A DNA stretch of 64,000 nt from assembly GCA_963664285.2 (NCBI GenBank), contig CAXXNX010000007.1, positions 1-64,000 on the forward strand, in the 5' to 3' direction. Origin of the DNA: JAJCYL01 sp963664285 (GTDB lineage: Bacteria > Bacteroidota > Bacteroidia > Cytophagales > Cyclobacteriaceae). The notes beneath the pieces were generated by a model. The model did not search any database. It saw only the letters and a program-made list of their open reading frames with translations, and had not been told where the DNA came from. Position numbers and translations under genes: made by a program. Shown one piece after another: positions 17,399-26,720 of the stretch (the stretch's first letter is position 1; every line of letters begins with the position of its first letter).

Positions 17399-17444
17399 GT
17401 TTTTGAGCAAACGTCTTTTGGATTTCTTAGTTTATGGAAGAGAA

Positions 17445-17475
17445 TTGCTTAGTACTATCTCCAATCTTATATTTA
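17445..17475 (+). promoter_or_regulatory. Probable sdhCAB promoter
   Basis: TTG at 17445-17447 and TATATTTA at 17468-17475 are separated by 20 bp. This is one base off the Bacteroidota consensus TTG-N~20-TAnnTTTG. Transcription would start near 17482, about 24 nt before the sdhC ATG. Confidence 0.45.
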
Positions 17476-17505
17476 CAAGTGCCAGATGATTTAAATTAAT
17501 ACAGT

Positions 17506-18198
17506 ATGAATTGGCTTTCACAAGCATTATCCAGTAGCCTGGGCAAAAAATTACTGATGGCCCTGACTGGCTTATTTCTAATCATTTTTCTCATTGGTCA
17601 CTTACTGGGAAATATGCTGTTATTCAAAGATGATGGGGGTCAGTCTTTTAATGAGTATGCTAAGTTTATGACTACTACTCCAGCAGTATTGGCCTTATCC
17701 ATTTTGACTTATGTCTGTATTTTAGCGCATGTTATATACTCTGTTGTTATTACAATCCACAATAGAAAATCAAGACCTGTTCAATATGCGGTATCAAATG
17801 CTTCGGCCAATAGTTTGTGGACTTCCAGGAGTATGGGGATTTTGGGGACATTCGTTTTGATCTTCCTGGTGGTTCATTTAAAGAGTTTCTGGTTTGAAAT
17901 GAAGTTTGGCAATATTCCAATGGTCGATTATGATTCCGGATCAATAAAAGATCTTTACACGATTGTTTCTGCGGCATTCTCCCAAACATGGTATGTGGCG
18001 TTTTATGTCATTGCCATGATGCTACTTGCTTTCCATTTGTCCCATGGATTTAAAAGCGCATTTCAGACACTAGGATTATCACATATAAAATATACACCAT
18101 TGATTAAGAAAGTAGGAACTGCCTTTGCAATCATCGTACCGTTACTATTTGCTTCAATGCCGGTTTACATGTACATGAAAGTTCGTGGATTACTCTAA
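17506..18198 (+). CDS. sdhC: Succinate dehydrogenase cytochrome b subunit (b558 type)
   Basis: This is the membrane anchor of succinate dehydrogenase (respiratory complex II). It is the single-subunit type with two haems b typical of Bacteroidota and Bacillota. At 230 residues it has five hydrophobic helices (for example LLMALTGLFLIIFLIGHLLG and GTAFAIIVPLLFASMPVYMY). Histidines that can bind haem fall in IGHLLGN, LAHVIYSVV, LVVHLKSFWF and LAFHLSHGFKSAFQTLG. Electrons from succinate pass through SdhB to quinone here. The first gene of sdhCAB, it is followed after 18 bp by sdhA. Confidence 0.94.
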   Translation: MNWLSQALSSSLGKKLLMALTGLFLIIFLIGHLLGNMLLFKDDGGQSFNEYAKFMTTTPAVLALSILTYVCILAHVIYSVVITIHNRKSRPVQYAVSNASANSLWTSRSMGILGTFVLIFLVVHLKSFWFEMKFGNIPMVDYDSGSIKDLYTIVSAAFSQTWYVAFYVIAMMLLAFHLSHGFKSAFQTLGLSHIKYTPLIKKVGTAFAIIVPLLFASMPVYMYMKVRGLL

Positions 18199-18216
18199 AT
18201 GATATAATCGATATAT

Positions 18217-20139
18217 ATGTCTCTCGACGCTAAAATCCCCGGTGGCCCATTAGATGAAAAATGGAATCATCATAAGTTTAATATCAAATTGGTCAACCCG
18301 GCAAACAAAAGAAAATATGACATTATCGTCGTAGGTACCGGATTAGCTGGCGCCTCAGCCGCTGCATCTTTGGCAGAATTGGGGTACAATGTCAAATCGT
18401 TTTGTTTCCAGGACAGCCCAAGGAGAGCGCATAGTATAGCTGCACAAGGTGGGATAAATGCAGCTAAGAATTATCAAAATGACGGCGACAGTGTTTTCCG
18501 CCTGTTTTATGATACCATTAAAGGTGGTGACTACCGATCAAGAGAAGCTAACGTATATCGTTTAGCAGAAGTAAGTGTAAATATTATTGATCAGTGCGTA
18601 GCTCAGGGAGTTCCTTTCGCAAGAGAATATGGGGGACTACTGGCTAATAGATCCTTCGGTGGTGCGCAGGTTTCAAGAACATTCTATGCCCGGGGCCAAA
18701 CAGGCCAGCAGTTACTACTCGGAGCTTACAGCGCCTTGAGCAGGCAAATATCTACTGGTAAAGTTAAAATGTACAATCGAACAGAAATGCTTGATTTAGT
18801 GGTAATCGATGGTCAAGCCAGAGGGATAATAACTAGAAACTTGATTACCGGTAAAATTGAATCGCACAGCGCTCATGCGGTGATACTAGCTACAGGAGGA
18901 TATGGAAATGTGTTCTTCCTTTCCACTAATGCTATGGGCTCAAATGCATCTGCAGCGTGGAGGGCACATAAAAAAGGAGCTCTTTTTGCTAATCCATGTT
19001 TCACACAAATACACCCAACCTGTATTCCGGTTTCCGGTCATTCTCAATCCAAACTGACTTTGATGTCAGAATCACTGCGTAATGACGGAAGGGTTTGGGT
19101 ACCTAAACAAGCTATGAAAGACTTAACCGCCCAGGATGCCATCAAAGTCTCCGAGAATGACCGGGATTACTACCTGGAGAGAAGATATCCAGCCTTTGGT
19201 AACCTGGTCCCTCGAGATGTTGCCTCCCGAAACGCTAAAATTGTTTGTGATGAAGGCCGTGGTGTGGGAGCAACTGGATTGGCAGTATTCCTTGATTTTG
19301 CGGATGCATTAGAAAGAGATGGAAAAGAGGTCATCAAGAGCAAATACGGCAATCTCTTCGATATGTACAAGCAGATTACGGGTGATAATCCATATGAAGT
19401 ACCAATGATGATCTATCCCGCGGTGCATTATACAATGGGTGGTTTATGGGTTGATTACAATCTTATGACTAATGTTCCCGGCCTCTATGCTTTGGGTGAA
19501 TGCAACTTCTCAGACCATGGAGCGAATAGGTTGGGTGCCAGCGCATTGATGCAAGGATTAGCCGACGGTTACTTCGTTATTCCTTATACTTTAGGAGACT
19601 ATCTGGCAAAAATGCCCTATGACAAAGTAGCTACCGATCATGAAGATTTCAAGAAGGCTGAAGAAAATATCAGAGCGAACATTGACAAATTACTCCACTC
19701 AAAAGGTAGTAGAACAGTAGATGACTTCCATAAGGCCCTCGGTAAGGTTATGTGGGATAAGTGTGGGATGTCACGTACCACAGATGGCTTGAAAGAAGCT
19801 AAAAAAGAGATTCGGCAGTTAAGAAAAGAATATTGGGAAGATGTTAATGTTGTTGGTGTTAATGAAGATCTCAATATGACACTGGAAAAAGCGCTGCGGG
19901 TAGGAGACTTTTTTGAGTTAGCCGAAGTAATGGTAGATGACGCCTTGGACCGCAACGAATCTTGCGGTGGGCACTTCAGGGAAGAATATCAAACAGAAGA
20001 AGGTGAAGCAAAACGTGATGATGAAAATTATGCCTACGGTGCATGCTGGGAGTACAATGGCCAGGACAATGATGAGACACTGCGTAAGGAAGACCTGATT
20101 TTTGAAAACGTTAAGCTCACTCAAAGGAGCTATAAGTAA
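18217..20139 (+). CDS. sdhA: Succinate dehydrogenase flavoprotein subunit
   Basis: This catalytic subunit oxidises succinate to fumarate with covalently bound FAD. The 640-residue sequence shows the FAD fold (VVGTGLAGASAAASLAELGY), the flavinylation site His in RRAHSIAAQGGINAAKN, FGGAQVSRTFYARGQTGQQ, HPTCIP, the catalytic Arg region YPAFGNLVPRDVASR, and PAVHYTMGGLWVDYNL with GECNFSDHGANRLGA near the C-terminal half. It belongs to the b558-linked class with a long C-terminal helical domain. It sits between sdhC and sdhB in one operon. Confidence 0.96.
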   Translation: MSLDAKIPGGPLDEKWNHHKFNIKLVNPANKRKYDIIVVGTGLAGASAAASLAELGYNVKSFCFQDSPRRAHSIAAQGGINAAKNYQNDGDSVFRLFYDTIKGGDYRSREANVYRLAEVSVNIIDQCVAQGVPFAREYGGLLANRSFGGAQVSRTFYARGQTGQQLLLGAYSALSRQISTGKVKMYNRTEMLDLVVIDGQARGIITRNLITGKIESHSAHAVILATGGYGNVFFLSTNAMGSNASAAWRAHKKGALFANPCFTQIHPTCIPVSGHSQSKLTLMSESLRNDGRVWVPKQAMKDLTAQDAIKVSENDRDYYLERRYPAFGNLVPRDVASRNAKIVCDEGRGVGATGLAVFLDFADALERDGKEVIKSKYGNLFDMYKQITGDNPYEVPMMIYPAVHYTMGGLWVDYNLMTNVPGLYALGECNFSDHGANRLGASALMQGLADGYFVIPYTLGDYLAKMPYDKVATDHEDFKKAEENIRANIDKLLHSKGSRTVDDFHKALGKVMWDKCGMSRTTDGLKEAKKEIRQLRKEYWEDVNVVGVNEDLNMTLEKALRVGDFFELAEVMVDDALDRNESCGGHFREEYQTEEGEAKRDDENYAYGACWEYNGQDNDETLRKEDLIFENVKLTQRSYK

Positions 20140-20152
20140 AAGAGATCGCTTT

Positions 20153-20935
20153 ATGGATTTGACCTTAAAAATCTGGAGACAAAAAAATTCACAAGATCGA
20201 GGTGGTTTTAAAACTTACAAGGTTTCAGACATCACACCCGATACCTCTTTCCTGGAAATGATGGACATCCTGAATGGCCAGTTGGAAAAGAGCGGAGAAG
20301 ATCCTGTACATTTTGATCATGACTGCCGTGAAGGTATCTGTGGAATGTGTAGTATGTACATTAATGGCCGTCCTCATGGGCCTCAGCAGGCAATAACCAC
20401 CTGCCAGCTCCACATGCGATCATTTAAAGACGGAGATACTATAACCATTGAACCATGGAGAGCTCAGCCGTTCCCGGTAATCAAGGATCTGGTTGTCGAT
20501 AGAACTTCTTTTGACAGGATCATACAAGCCGGAGGATTTATTTCCGTAGGTACCGGTGGAGTGCCCGATGCCAACGAAATTGCAATTCCTGCCAGAGTGT
20601 CTAATGAGTCGATGGACGCGGCTGCCTGTATTGGTTGTGGCGCATGTGTTGCCGCTTGTAAGAACGCTTCAGCCATGCTTTTCGTTTCTGCTAAAGTTTC
20701 ACATCTTTCGCTCTTACCACAGGGTAGGGTTGAGGCCAAAGAAAGAGCAGAAAAAATGGTGGAACAGATGGATGCGGAAGGATTCGGTTCATGCACCAAC
20801 ACCGGTGCATGCTCTGTAGAATGCCCGAAAGAAATCAGTCTGGAGCATATAGCCAGGCTTAATAGAGAGTATTATTTCGCCAAACAGAGTTCAGAAAACA
20901 TTCCTGCAGAAGACGAAGTACATGGAGGTGGTTAA
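20153..20935 (+). CDS. sdhB: Succinate dehydrogenase iron-sulfur subunit
   Basis: SdhB relays electrons from SdhA to the quinone site. Three clusters are visible: 2Fe-2S in DCREGICGMCSMYINGRP with a later Cys in TTCQLHMR, 4Fe-4S in CIGCGACVAACKN, and 3Fe-4S in SCTNTGACSVECPKEI. I start at ATG 20153 (MDLTLKIWRQ), 13 bp after the sdhA stop; the frame is open further upstream, but that part overlaps sdhA and is not family-like. It ends the sdhCAB operon. Confidence 0.95.
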   Translation: MDLTLKIWRQKNSQDRGGFKTYKVSDITPDTSFLEMMDILNGQLEKSGEDPVHFDHDCREGICGMCSMYINGRPHGPQQAITTCQLHMRSFKDGDTITIEPWRAQPFPVIKDLVVDRTSFDRIIQAGGFISVGTGGVPDANEIAIPARVSNESMDAAACIGCGACVAACKNASAMLFVSAKVSHLSLLPQGRVEAKERAEKMVEQMDAEGFGSCTNTGACSVECPKEISLEHIARLNREYYFAKQSSENIPAEDEVHGGG

Positions 20936-20941
20936 TGTTCG

Positions 20942-21086
20942 CTATCCCAAAATTTGGGCTACGTGATCTTTCGTTTTCACTTTTTGATCGCTTCTGTGAT
21001 TACTCCGTTTTCGTCAACGATGAACGTTACCATGACTGATCTTTGCCCTCAAAATCAGGCGCTTTATCTTCGACTTTGAGACTCAT
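20942..21086 (-). pseudogene. bcp: Remnant of a BCP-type peroxiredoxin gene (core deleted)
   Basis: Read on the minus strand, ATG at 21086 begins MSLKVEDKAPDFEGKDQ, the standard start of bacterioferritin-comigratory-protein peroxiredoxins. It then jumps directly to MVTFIVDENGVITEAIKK and, after a one-base slip in an A run, VKTKDHVAQILG and a stop. These are the family's C-terminal strand and helix. The ~110 residues between them, including the peroxidatic Cys, are missing. The 145-bp relic is squeezed between sdhB and the M23 peptidase gene, which converge on it. Confidence 0.75.
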
Positions 21087-21092
21087 CCAGTA

Positions 21093-22991
21093 TTATAGTT
21101 TAGAATTATAAGTTGATTCGTTGCCCACATTATCTTTTACACTAAGAGTTATCTCACCTGTAAACGGGATTCTTTGATCTAATTTTTCGGACCAAATTAA
21201 CTTCTTCTTGCTTTCATAATTCATTAAAACCCATTCACCATTAACAAATGCTTCAAATGAAGCAATTCCTGACATCTCATCATCGATTATGAATCTCAAA
21301 CCATCCTTATTGATCTTTATCGGTTTGATAGTAGGCGCAATGGAATCAGTAGCCAGCGTAAAATTCACCAATTCTCTGGTAGAAAAAGTGATCTGATCAT
21401 TTTCCCATTCTCCGCCAAAGAAACTCAACTTACCCTTTCCATTGATTGCATAAACAGAAGTCTTTTCCACATCCGAAAAAGCTAATTTGGGTTTCAATGT
21501 TAACTTCACATTTCTGCGAATGGGGACAGTTGAGTGATCGAACTTGAAAAGTTCTCTATTTCTTACAGAATCCCGTTCAACCCAGGTTTGAAGATATAGT
21601 GTATCAAACAAAGTTCTATTTCCGAATTCCAGGTCAACTACACTGCTAAAAAATTTGAATTCTGAACCTGATGGTATGGTACCCTTAAAATTCATATTCT
21701 CTATTGTTCCACAGTAATCGACGGAATCCGGAAGGCCATCTTTCAAATTCCAGAGATAGTAAACCTTGTTTTCCGACTTAAATGCCGGTTCAATCTCATA
21801 ACTGAAGCGATTTGCATATACGGTTACATGACCGGGCTCATCTTTATTATAATCTTTATAAATCTCAAGGGTATTGTCTGTTACACGATAATGTTCACCT
21901 CTATGCCATCTCGGGGACTTATTACTACTTGCTCTCACATTGTTCACTTTAAATTTTGTTTCAGAGAAATTCCCTTTAACATCCCAAAGTTTGATGTTGA
22001 AATTGTGACTCAATGTGTCATGGATATTAATAATTCCATCTCCATCCGCGTCATAGAAGTCGATCCCATTACCATCATCAATATAGAGCTTGTGGAACCT
22101 CCTCCGGGTGTTCAACATATGATGGTAGTTCGTGTGGACCAATAAGTTCCTTGTATCCCTAAATGAAAAAACCTTTATGTCGTGACTGTATACCAGTTCA
22201 TCATTGTGGTAAAACTCAACACAAGGTAGGCCATACCTGTTATTTGTATCATTTTGACGGTCAAATGCATAGATCTCAACTCCAATTCTACCGGATAAAT
22301 TGACATTTTCTTTCAAACTAAATGTGTTATCATCTCTGGATGTAGCAAAGTCTAATCGGCCGAACTGACCATTTACTCTTGAGCCAATATCCATGGTCTT
22401 AAAAGCGATGGTTCGTACTTCCGGGACGCGAGAATCTCTTATTTCGGGAAAGTCAAATCTCAACGGGTCCAATATTCTGTGATTCTCATCTCTTATTTCA
22501 AAATGCAAGTGTGGCGCCGAGGATGATCCGGTATTGCCTGATGCGGCAATAATATCTCCTTTGTAATAGTTGAGTGTTCCTTTTTTTGGAAACAAATCTA
22601 CTACATAAGACTTCTTTAGGTATTGTTGGGCCCTCACATAATCAGCAACATCTTTTGAAAAGTCTCTCAAATGAGCATATACTGTAAAAGTATTGTTTGG
22701 ATGCTGTATGTAGAGCGCTTTTCCGTAACCGCCAACCGATACCTTAACTCTATTCAAAAATCCGTTAGCAGCCGCATATACAGTGTATCCTTGTACACCC
22801 CCGGTTTTAATGTCAATCCCTGAATGGAAGTGTGTGGTTCTTAGTTCGCCCATTGAACCGGACAAGTAATTAATTTCGCCCGGTCGGATGGGAAACAGGT
22901 AATAACCTTTCTGATTATATAGGTCGTCAGAAGGAATGGTAAAGGAGAACAAAACTCCAATAAATATGAACCATTTAAGTTTACCTAACAT
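21093..22991 (-). CDS. M23-family metallopeptidase (LytM-type), exported
   Basis: This is a probable peptidoglycan endopeptidase or a regulator of one. An N-terminal hydrophobic segment (WFIFIGVLFSFTIP) suggests export. The zinc site is complete: His-56 and Asp-60 in HFHSGIDIKTGG, and His-161/His-163 in APHLHFEIR, with YIQHPNNTFTVYAHL between. After residue ~190 follows a ~440-residue C-terminal region of beta-rich domains, longer than in simple LytM proteins. It includes a late segment like a Bacteroidota Ig-type domain (FIIDDEMSGIASFEAFVNGE). The start overlaps the FAH-family gene by 11 bp; both are on the minus strand. Confidence 0.92.
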   Translation of the reverse strand: MLGKLKWFIFIGVLFSFTIPSDDLYNQKGYYLFPIRPGEINYLSGSMGELRTTHFHSGIDIKTGGVQGYTVYAAANGFLNRVKVSVGGYGKALYIQHPNNTFTVYAHLRDFSKDVADYVRAQQYLKKSYVVDLFPKKGTLNYYKGDIIAASGNTGSSSAPHLHFEIRDENHRILDPLRFDFPEIRDSRVPEVRTIAFKTMDIGSRVNGQFGRLDFATSRDDNTFSLKENVNLSGRIGVEIYAFDRQNDTNNRYGLPCVEFYHNDELVYSHDIKVFSFRDTRNLLVHTNYHHMLNTRRRFHKLYIDDGNGIDFYDADGDGIINIHDTLSHNFNIKLWDVKGNFSETKFKVNNVRASSNKSPRWHRGEHYRVTDNTLEIYKDYNKDEPGHVTVYANRFSYEIEPAFKSENKVYYLWNLKDGLPDSVDYCGTIENMNFKGTIPSGSEFKFFSSVVDLEFGNRTLFDTLYLQTWVERDSVRNRELFKFDHSTVPIRRNVKLTLKPKLAFSDVEKTSVYAINGKGKLSFFGGEWENDQITFSTRELVNFTLATDSIAPTIKPIKINKDGLRFIIDDEMSGIASFEAFVNGEWVLMNYESKKKLIWSEKLDQRIPFTGEITLSVKDNVGNESTYNSKL

Positions 22992-23592
22992 TAAAGTCTA
23001 ACAATTTCTCTCTTTCAATAAATGCTTTCAAATTGTCCCCTATTTTCACAGGACCTACACCTTTGGGAGTACCTGTGAAAATCAAGTCTCCTTTCTTTAA
23101 CATGATAAACTTGGAAATATAAGATACTAGGAATTCAACGCGATTGATCATCAATTTAGTATTGCCTGACTGAACAATTTGACCATTCAATTCGAGGTGA
23201 AAATTGATATCGCGAATATCCTTAAAATCAATTAATGGCTTAAAATCGGAAATGGGCGCTGATCCGTTAAATCCCTTGGCCAAGGTCCAGGGCAAACCTT
23301 TAGATTTTGCTTTAGATTGCAAATCCCGTGCAGTAAAATCAATACCTACACCCACCTGATCAAAGTATTTATGAGCAAATTGCTCTTCGATATTTTTCCC
23401 GTGCTTGGAAAGTTTGATTACAATTTCAACCTCATAGTGAATATCATTGGAAAAAGAGGGGTAAAAGAAGGGTTGATTTCTGATAATTAATGCCGTTTCC
23501 GGTTTAAAAAATATTACCGGTTCATCCGGAAGATCGTTGTTGAGTTCCTTGATGTGATCCGCATAATTACGTCCAACTCCAATAATTTTCAT
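22981..23592 (-). CDS. Fumarylacetoacetate hydrolase family protein
   Basis: This is a small FAH-fold enzyme of ~203 residues. Members hydrolyse or decarboxylate beta-diketo acids such as acylpyruvates or oxaloacetate. The divalent-metal residues are in HYEVEIVIKL (two Glu) and GIDFTARDLQ. KSKGLPWTLAKGFNGSAPIS and GDLIFTGTPKGVGPV are also family signatures. ATG at 23592 (MKIIGVGRNYADHIKEL) is chosen over an upstream TTG because GRNYxxH is the usual beginning. The substrate is unknown; acylpyruvase or oxaloacetate tautomerase are likely. It is coupled to the downstream M23 gene. Confidence 0.9.
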   Translation of the reverse strand: MKIIGVGRNYADHIKELNNDLPDEPVIFFKPETALIIRNQPFFYPSFSNDIHYEVEIVIKLSKHGKNIEEQFAHKYFDQVGVGIDFTARDLQSKAKSKGLPWTLAKGFNGSAPISDFKPLIDFKDIRDINFHLELNGQIVQSGNTKLMINRVEFLVSYISKFIMLKKGDLIFTGTPKGVGPVKIGDNLKAFIEREKLLDFNVR

Positions 23593-23775
23593 GCATTCCC
23601 ACAAGCTAAGTCCTTTACAAAGATAATGCCTTTAACGTCTTTGATAATGAAAGGAAGTAATAGTCGGTGACATTTTAAGTTATTTTCACCCAAAATCGCC
23701 ACCTATTCATTGTAATATTCGTAACAATAACTGGTCCAATAATTGTATTAATATTAAAATATGAATCATATAATG

Positions 23776-23809
23776 TTGTGGATTAGTGAGATCAAGTCGA
23801 ATAAATTTA
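23776..23809 (+). promoter_or_regulatory. Possible promoter of the M48 lipoprotein gene
   Basis: TTG at 23776-23778 is followed after 23 bp by TAAATTTA (23802-23809), an imperfect Bacteroidota pair, 16 bp before the ATG at 23826. The rest of the 23605-23825 divergent region shows nothing else that I can name. Confidence 0.3.
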
Positions 23810-23825
23810 CATCAGTTTATATATC

Positions 23826-24623
23826 ATGAGAAGGTCCTTCCTGCTACTTGCTTGGGTTTTATTGATTTATGGGTGTGCAAAAGTGCCCGTAACCGGTCGC
23901 AGACAGCTAAGCCTTGTAAAGAATTCCCAAATTATTCCTGCCAGTTTTGAGCAATATGAACAGGTCAAAAAGGAGAGCAAGCTGTCTGATGATGAGGAAC
24001 AAGTTGCTTTGGTGAAGAATGTCGGTCATCGCATTCAAATTGCTGTCGAAAAATATATGAACGAAAATGGGTGGGAAGATCACCTTGAAGGATACGCTTG
24101 GGAATTTAATCTTATTGAGTCGGAACAGGTAAATGCATGGGCTATGCCCGGCGGTAAAGTAGCTTTCTATACCGGTATACTGCCGATTTGTAAAGATGAA
24201 AATGGTCTGGCTGTAGTAATGGGACATGAGGTTGCCCATGCCGTTGCTAACCATGGAAGGGAAAGAATAAGCCAGCAGACTAGTGCTCAGTACGGATTAG
24301 CCGCCATTTCAGCAATCCTTGGTGCGGGTGGCACCGGTGAGGTATCCAAGGAACTCATTATGCAAGGTGCTGGGGCGGCTACGAGTCTTGGGATTTTAAA
24401 GTTTTCACGTAAACACGAATCAGAAGCAGATCACTTAGGAATAATTTTTATGGCCATAGCAGGGTACGACCCCAGGGAAGCGCCAACGTTCTGGGAAAGA
24501 ATGTCAGCTCAAAGTGGCGGTGAATCACCCCCTAAATTCGTATCAACTCACCCTTCTCATGATACAAGGATCTCGGACCTGAACAAATGGATGCCTGAAG
24601 CCTTGAAGTACTATAAAAAGTAA
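23826..24623 (+). CDS. M48-family metallopeptidase lipoprotein
   Basis: This is an exported zinc protease of the M48 (BepA/LoiP-like) type. The lipoprotein signal MRRSFLLLAWVLLIYGC gives Cys-17 as the lipid anchor, followed by the conserved PVTGRRQLSLV. The zinc motif HEVAH is at 134-138 (GHEVAHAVANHGRERIS), with the third ligand Glu in KHESEADHLG. The AWAMPGGKVAFYTGIL strand and the THPSHDTRISDL tail are typical. Such proteins degrade or help fold outer-membrane proteins. It converges with fabD, with 3 bp between the stops. Confidence 0.93.
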   Translation: MRRSFLLLAWVLLIYGCAKVPVTGRRQLSLVKNSQIIPASFEQYEQVKKESKLSDDEEQVALVKNVGHRIQIAVEKYMNENGWEDHLEGYAWEFNLIESEQVNAWAMPGGKVAFYTGILPICKDENGLAVVMGHEVAHAVANHGRERISQQTSAQYGLAAISAILGAGGTGEVSKELIMQGAGAATSLGILKFSRKHESEADHLGIIFMAIAGYDPREAPTFWERMSAQSGGESPPKFVSTHPSHDTRISDLNKWMPEALKYYKK

Positions 24624-24626
24624 TTC

Positions 24627-25499
24627 TTACAGGCTTCTTGCCTCAACGGTGTTATCTATCTTTTTAACTAATCCCTGAAGGACTCTGCCAGGTCCGCATT
24701 CAACAAACTCGGTTGCGCCGTCAGTAACCATATTTTGTATGGTTTGAGCCCACCTGACAGGGGCTGTCAGTTGCGCAATCAGATTGATCTTTATTATTTC
24801 AACATTTGTTGAGGGTTTGGCATTTACATTTTGGTACACCGGACAGATAGGATCATTAAAGGGAGTCGATTGAATAGCCTTCTCTAATTCCTCTCTTGCG
24901 GGTTCCATAATTGGTGAATGAAAAGCTCCTCCAACCGGCAGAGGTAAAGCACGCTTGGCCCCTGCTTCCTTCATCTTCTCACAGGCAATTTCAATGCCTC
25001 GGTTACTTCCTGATATTACCAACTGACCGGGGCAGTTGTAATTAGCAGCAACCACTATGTCATCGATCTCAGCGCAAATATCCTCCACTACCTGGTCATC
25101 CAGCGCTAATACAACAGCCATAGTAGATGGGTTAATTTCACAGGCCTTTTGCATAGCCGAAGCTCTCTTAGATACTAGTTTAAGACCATCTTCAAAGCTC
25201 AATGCCTTATTGGCTACCAGGGCTGAAAATTCTCCCAGAGAATGTCCTGCGACCATATTGGGCATGAAGTTGTGATCAGTCATCGTCAAGACTACAGAAT
25301 GGAGGAAAATAGCCGGTTGTGTAACTTTTGTTTGCCTGAGATCTTCTGCAGATCCATCAAACATAATGCTGGTTATATCAAAACCTAAGATGCCATTGGA
25401 CTTCAACAACAGTTCACTGGCTGTTTCACTACTATCAAAAAAATCCTTGCCCATTCCGGAGAATTGGGAGCCCTGACCTGGAAAAACATAAGCTTTCAT
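24627..25499 (-). CDS. fabD: Malonyl-CoA:ACP transacylase
   Basis: FabD loads malonate on acyl carrier protein for fatty acid synthesis. The 290-residue protein has the GQGSQFSGMG start, nucleophile Ser-87 in GHSLGE, the Arg-containing SKRASAMQKA segment, catalytic His-194 in GGAFHSPIM, and GPGRVLQGLVKKI at the end. The start is ATG at 25499. No other fab gene is adjacent; the neighbourhood on its 5' side is an IS30 remnant. Confidence 0.96.
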   Translation of the reverse strand: MKAYVFPGQGSQFSGMGKDFFDSSETASELLLKSNGILGFDITSIMFDGSAEDLRQTKVTQPAIFLHSVVLTMTDHNFMPNMVAGHSLGEFSALVANKALSFEDGLKLVSKRASAMQKACEINPSTMAVVLALDDQVVEDICAEIDDIVVAANYNCPGQLVISGSNRGIEIACEKMKEAGAKRALPLPVGGAFHSPIMEPAREELEKAIQSTPFNDPICPVYQNVNAKPSTNVEIIKINLIAQLTAPVRWAQTIQNMVTDGATEFVECGPGRVLQGLVKKIDNTVEARSL

Positions 25500-25651
25500 T
25501 AATGGCTATTTGGTGGAGTTGGTAAAATTAATCCATTTGTCAATACAGGGGCTTACATAACTTATGGTTAGTCAGTGAGCTATTTTCTCTAAAGCTGATT
25601 ACGGAATCAACAAAAACCGAATTAAAAATAAAAATTCAGATATTAGAATTC

Positions 25652-26720
25652 GCTGAGATCAACTAATAAGTGCAATTGAAGGATGAAAAAGCCTGAGCAG
25701 TGCAATCTTTGGATTGCAAAATGTCAAAAAACTACACACATCTCAGTATTGATCAAAGGTATCAAATTGAAGCATTATTGAAAACAGGAGCTACTCAAAA
25801 GGAGATTGCCTGTATCGTTCATTTTCACCCGTCTACGATCTCACGTGAGCTTAAGCGAAATGTGGGTTCAAGAGGTAGGGGAGCTGGTGTCTATCGAACA
25901 GCAAATGCACAAAGGAGGACCAATCTTCGTCATCAAGAAAAGCCAAAAAGAGTGATTTTCACCAAACCCATGAAAGACTGGATAGTTAACCGGCTCCAAG
26001 AAGATAGATGGAGTCCTGAATTGATCAGCCATCAGGGAAAGAAAACGAGAGAATGTCCACTTAGCCATGAATGGATTTACCAATGGATATGGGAATGTAA
26101 GCACACCAACCGCCAGGAGAACCAAGAATACAAACAACTATACACATATCTAAAACATGGCAAACGAAGGCGCAAACGAGGAAACAGAAAAGATCGTAGA
26201 GGTATTATCCCGAATAGGGTATCAATTGAACAGCGACCCCAGATCATTAACAAAAGGGAACGATTGGGAGATATAGAAGTGGTATTTAATGATGGGTAAA
26301 AACCACAAAGGCTCTTTGTTGGTGATGACAGACCGAGCAAGTCTTTTTACCAGAATCAGAAAGATGCACAGTAAAAATGCCGATCAAATGGCCGAAGGCT
26401 GGAGGAACTCTCTCAGGATAAACACAAACTGGAAACACTCACTTTTGATAATGTTAGCATTTTCTAAACATGAGTTGATTGCTCAATCCCTTGATGTGGA
26501 TGCCTATTTCACTCGTCCCTATTTAGTCAGGATAAAGGGACAGTTGAAAATAGGATTGGGGTTCAGAAGGTTTTATCCTAAGAAAACAGATATTAGATTT
26601 GTTACAGAGGAGCAAACAGTTGTTGAAAACAAAATCAATGAACGCCCTGTTAGAAAATTTAATTACCTAAACGCAAAGCAATGCTACAAAGGAAAATTGC
26701 ACTTATTACTTGAACTTACA
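25652..26720 (+). mobile_element. IS30-family element, copy 2 (degenerate)
   Basis: The ends match the intact copies (GCTGAGATC at the left, GAACTTACA at the right), and the 3-bp duplication TTC flanks it at 25649-25651 and 26721-26723. It is 41 bp shorter than the others. A 29-bp piece of the terminal hairpin is gone, and seven small indels cluster between 26278 and 26690. The rest is almost base-identical to the intact copies. Confidence 0.92.
25721..26704 (+). pseudogene. IS30-family transposase, multiply frameshifted
   Basis: The N-terminal half (helix-turn-helix QKEIACIVHFHPSTISREL onward) is intact through GDIEV at ~26280. There GTCGATTTA is replaced by GTGGTATTTA, which breaks the frame. 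Six more indels follow in the region of the catalytic residues, so no intact DDE core can be made. Compared with 38358-39362 there are few substitutions. The transposase is dead. Confidence 0.9.

Noticed and set aside
20102..20152. Upstream start of sdhB overlapping sdhA
   Set aside because: The family N-terminus begins at MDLTLKIW (20153); the overlap part is the sdhA 3' end in another frame.
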